In this document: positions 62,499 through 64,000 of the stretch, piece by piece
Layout of the letters: each line of letters opens with the position of its first letter
How positions within the stretch are numbered: the first letter of the stretch is position 1
Assembly: GCA_902706205.1 (NCBI GenBank)
Contig: CACSKA010000013.1
Coordinates: forward strand, 1 to 64,000
Direction: 5' to 3'
DNA length: 64,000 nucleotides
Source of the DNA: Chryseobacterium sp. 18061
GTDB taxonomy: Bacteria > Pseudomonadota > Gammaproteobacteria > Enterobacterales > Enterobacteriaceae
Translations under genes and position numbers: made by a program
The notes under the pieces: generated by a model
Seen by the model: the letters and a program-made list of their open reading frames with translations, nothing else
Database searches by the model: none
What the model was told of the DNA's origin: nothing

Positions 62499-62615
62499 AT
62501 TCGTCGTCTTTAGGCCATAGCGGCGTTGGCTGCCCTCGCTCACCCCAGTCACTTACTTGAGTAAGCTCCTGGGAATGAGCTCACTTGCCGCCTGGCTCTG
62601 ACCTGAAATCCATAG
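62499..62615. repeat. ERIC element in the metE leader
   Basis: About 117 bases holding the ERIC core (CTCACCCCAGTCACTTACTT and GAGTAAGCTCCTGGGA, then TCACTTGCCGCC), with imperfect inverted ends (CTTTAGGCC against CTGACCTGAAA). It lies between the MetJ boxes and the metE Shine-Dalgarno. Confidence 0.87.
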
Positions 62616-62637
62616 AATTAATAAAAGAGGAACGACC

Positions 62638-64000
62638 ATGACAATCAAAAACCACACCCTCGGATTCCCTCGCGTTGGTCTACGTCGCGAACTGAAAAAA
62701 GCACAAGAGAGCTACTGGGCGGGCAATTCCAGCCGCGAAGAACTGCTGGCGACCGGGCGCGAGCTGCGTAGCCGTCACTGGCAGCAGCAGAAAGACGCTG
62801 GGGTGGATCTGCTGCCAGTGGGCGATTTCGCCTGGTACGACCATGTTCTGACTACTAGCCTGCTGCTGGGCAACGTGCCGGCTCGTCATCAGAACAAAGA
62901 TGGCTCAGTGGATATCGACACGCTGTTTCGTATTGGTCGCGGTCGGGCACCCACCGGTGAACCGGCGGCGGCGGCAGAAATGACCAAATGGTTTAACACC
63001 AACTATCACTACATGGTGCCGGAATTCACTAAAGGGCAGGAATTCAAACTGACCTGGACCCAGTTGCTGGATGAAGTGGACGAAGCGCTGGCGCTGGGCC
63101 ACAACGTGAAACCGGTGCTGCTTGGCCCGGTGACCTATCTGTGGCTGGGTAAAGTGAAGGGCGAGCCGTTCGACCGCCTGAGCCTGCTGAAAGATATCCT
63201 GCCGGTCTACCAGCAGGTACTGGCGGAACTGGCAAAGCGCGGCGTCGAATGGGTACAAATCGACGAACCGATTCTGGTGCTGGAGCTGCCGCGTCCGTGG
63301 CTGGATGCGTTCCAGCCCGCTTACGATGCGCTGCAGGGCAAAACCAAACTGCTGCTGACCACCTATTTCGAAGGCGTGACGCCAAACCTGAACACCATCA
63401 CCGCGCTGCCGGTGCAGGGTCTGCATGTCGATTTGGTGCACGGTAAAGATGACGTCGCTGAACTGCACAACCGCCTGCCAGCCGAGTGGCTGCTGTCTGC
63501 GGGCCTGGTGAATGGCCGTAACGTCTGGCGGGCCGATCTGACAGAGAAATATACACACGTTAAAGACATCGTCGGCAAACGTGCGCTGTGGGTGGCCTCT
63601 TCTTGCTCACTGTTGCACAGCCCCATTGACCTGAGCGTGGAAACACGTCTCGATGCGGAAGTAAAAAGCTGGTTCGCCTTCGCGCTGCAAAAATGTCAGG
63701 AACTGGCCCTGCTGCGTGATGCGCTCAACAGCGGCGACACCGCAGTCATTGCTGAATGGAGCGCGCCAATTCAGGCTCGTCGCAACTCAAGTCGCGTACA
63801 CAATGCTGCGGTAGAAAAACGTCTGGCATCGATCACCGCTCAGGACAGCCAGCGCAGCCGGCCTTATGCTGAGCGTGCTGAAGCCCAGCGGGCGCGTTTC
63901 AATCTGCCAGCATGGCCGACCACCACCATCGGTTCTTTCCCTCAGACTACTGAAATTCGCGGCCTGCGCCTCGACTTCAAAAAAGGCAATCTCGATGCGG
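62638..64000 (+). CDS. metE: Cobalamin-independent methionine synthase (partial)
   Basis: The first 454 codons of metE; the gene runs past the window end (E. coli MetE has 753 residues). MetE moves a methyl group from methyltetrahydropteroyltri-glutamate to homocysteine. The part seen covers the N-terminal barrel (LGFPRVGLRRELKKAQESYW binds folate, then DFAWYDHVLTTSLLLG) and the linker up to TTTIGSFPQTTEIR, where the catalytic C-terminal barrel begins; the zinc-binding residues are beyond the window. AGAGGAA lies 6 bases ahead of the ATG. Confidence 0.96.
   Translation, partial: MTIKNHTLGFPRVGLRRELKKAQESYWAGNSSREELLATGRELRSRHWQQQKDAGVDLLPVGDFAWYDHVLTTSLLLGNVPARHQNKDGSVDIDTLFRIGRGRAPTGEPAAAAEMTKWFNTNYHYMVPEFTKGQEFKLTWTQLLDEVDEALALGHNVKPVLLGPVTYLWLGKVKGEPFDRLSLLKDILPVYQQVLAELAKRGVEWVQIDEPILVLELPRPWLDAFQPAYDALQGKTKLLLTTYFEGVTPNLNTITALPVQGLHVDLVHGKDDVAELHNRLPAEWLLSAGLVNGRNVWRADLTEKYTHVKDIVGKRALWVASSCSLLHSPIDLSVETRLDAEVKSWFAFALQKCQELALLRDALNSGDTAVIAEWSAPIQARRNSSRVHNAAVEKRLASITAQDSQRSRPYAERAEAQRARFNLPAWPTTTIGSFPQTTEIRGLRLDFKKGNLDA

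Overview
The window is a stretch of enterobacterial chromosome in essentially the E. coli/Salmonella gene order between the end of an rrn operon (rrnC position) and metE. Proteins are near-colinear with E. coli K-12 orthologues from end to end. Several features separate it from K-12: an intact ilvG, a tandem proM duplication, a transporter gene where aslB-aslA lie in K-12, an extra EAL-domain gene between yigL and bioP, and four full ERIC repeats. It is most likely a member of the Enterobacteriaceae outside Escherichia (Enterobacter/Lelliottia/Leclercia-like), but the genus cannot be fixed from the sequence alone.

Layout. 1-420: 5S rRNA, tRNA-Asp and tRNA-Trp closing an rrn operon. 475-3300: hdfR, maoP, comM. 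3600-12700: isoleucine-valine biosynthesis, with the leader peptide and attenuator, ilvGMEDA, then ilvY divergent from ilvC. 12850-20340: ppiC, rep, gppA, rhlB, trxA, rho. 20520-34900: the complete enterobacterial common antigen (ECA) operon wecA-wzzE-wecBC-rffGH-wecDE-wzxE-wecF-wzyE-wecG, followed by the amino acid permease yifK. 34946-35766: tRNA operon argX-hisR-leuT-proM plus a second proM and a hairpin-rich tRNA-Pro remnant. 36022-37438: the sRNA GlmZ and an unrecognised MFS transporter. 37615-41704: hemCDXY. 42045-48430: cyaA, cyaY, then lptM-dapF-yigA-xerC-yigB. 48615-52082: uvrD and corA, both with long leaders. 52136-62409: rarD, yigI, pldA, recQ, rhtC, rhtB, pldB, yigL, an EAL protein, bioP, metR. 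62638 to the end: the N-terminal 60 percent of metE.

How it works together. The ilv genes convert threonine and pyruvate to Ile and Val, with translation-coupled attenuation at ilvL and IlvY control of ilvC. The wec/rff genes make UDP-GlcNAc-derived lipid intermediates and dTDP-Fuc4NAc, assemble the ECA trisaccharide on undecaprenyl phosphate, flip it and polymerise it. hemCD supply tetrapyrrole and lie divergent from the cAMP synthase gene cyaA, which has a CRP site.

No obviously new multi-gene system is present; this is mostly conserved core genome. The novelty is in non-coding and accessory spots: ERIC repeats placed in the leaders of rep, uvrD and metE; a perfect palindrome of NtrC-site form and a sigma-54-like promoter ahead of yifK; a short TTG-initiated leader ORF ahead of corA; a tRNA-Pro 3' remnant whose T-loop is split by 66 bases of small hairpins; and two accessory genes (MFS, EAL).
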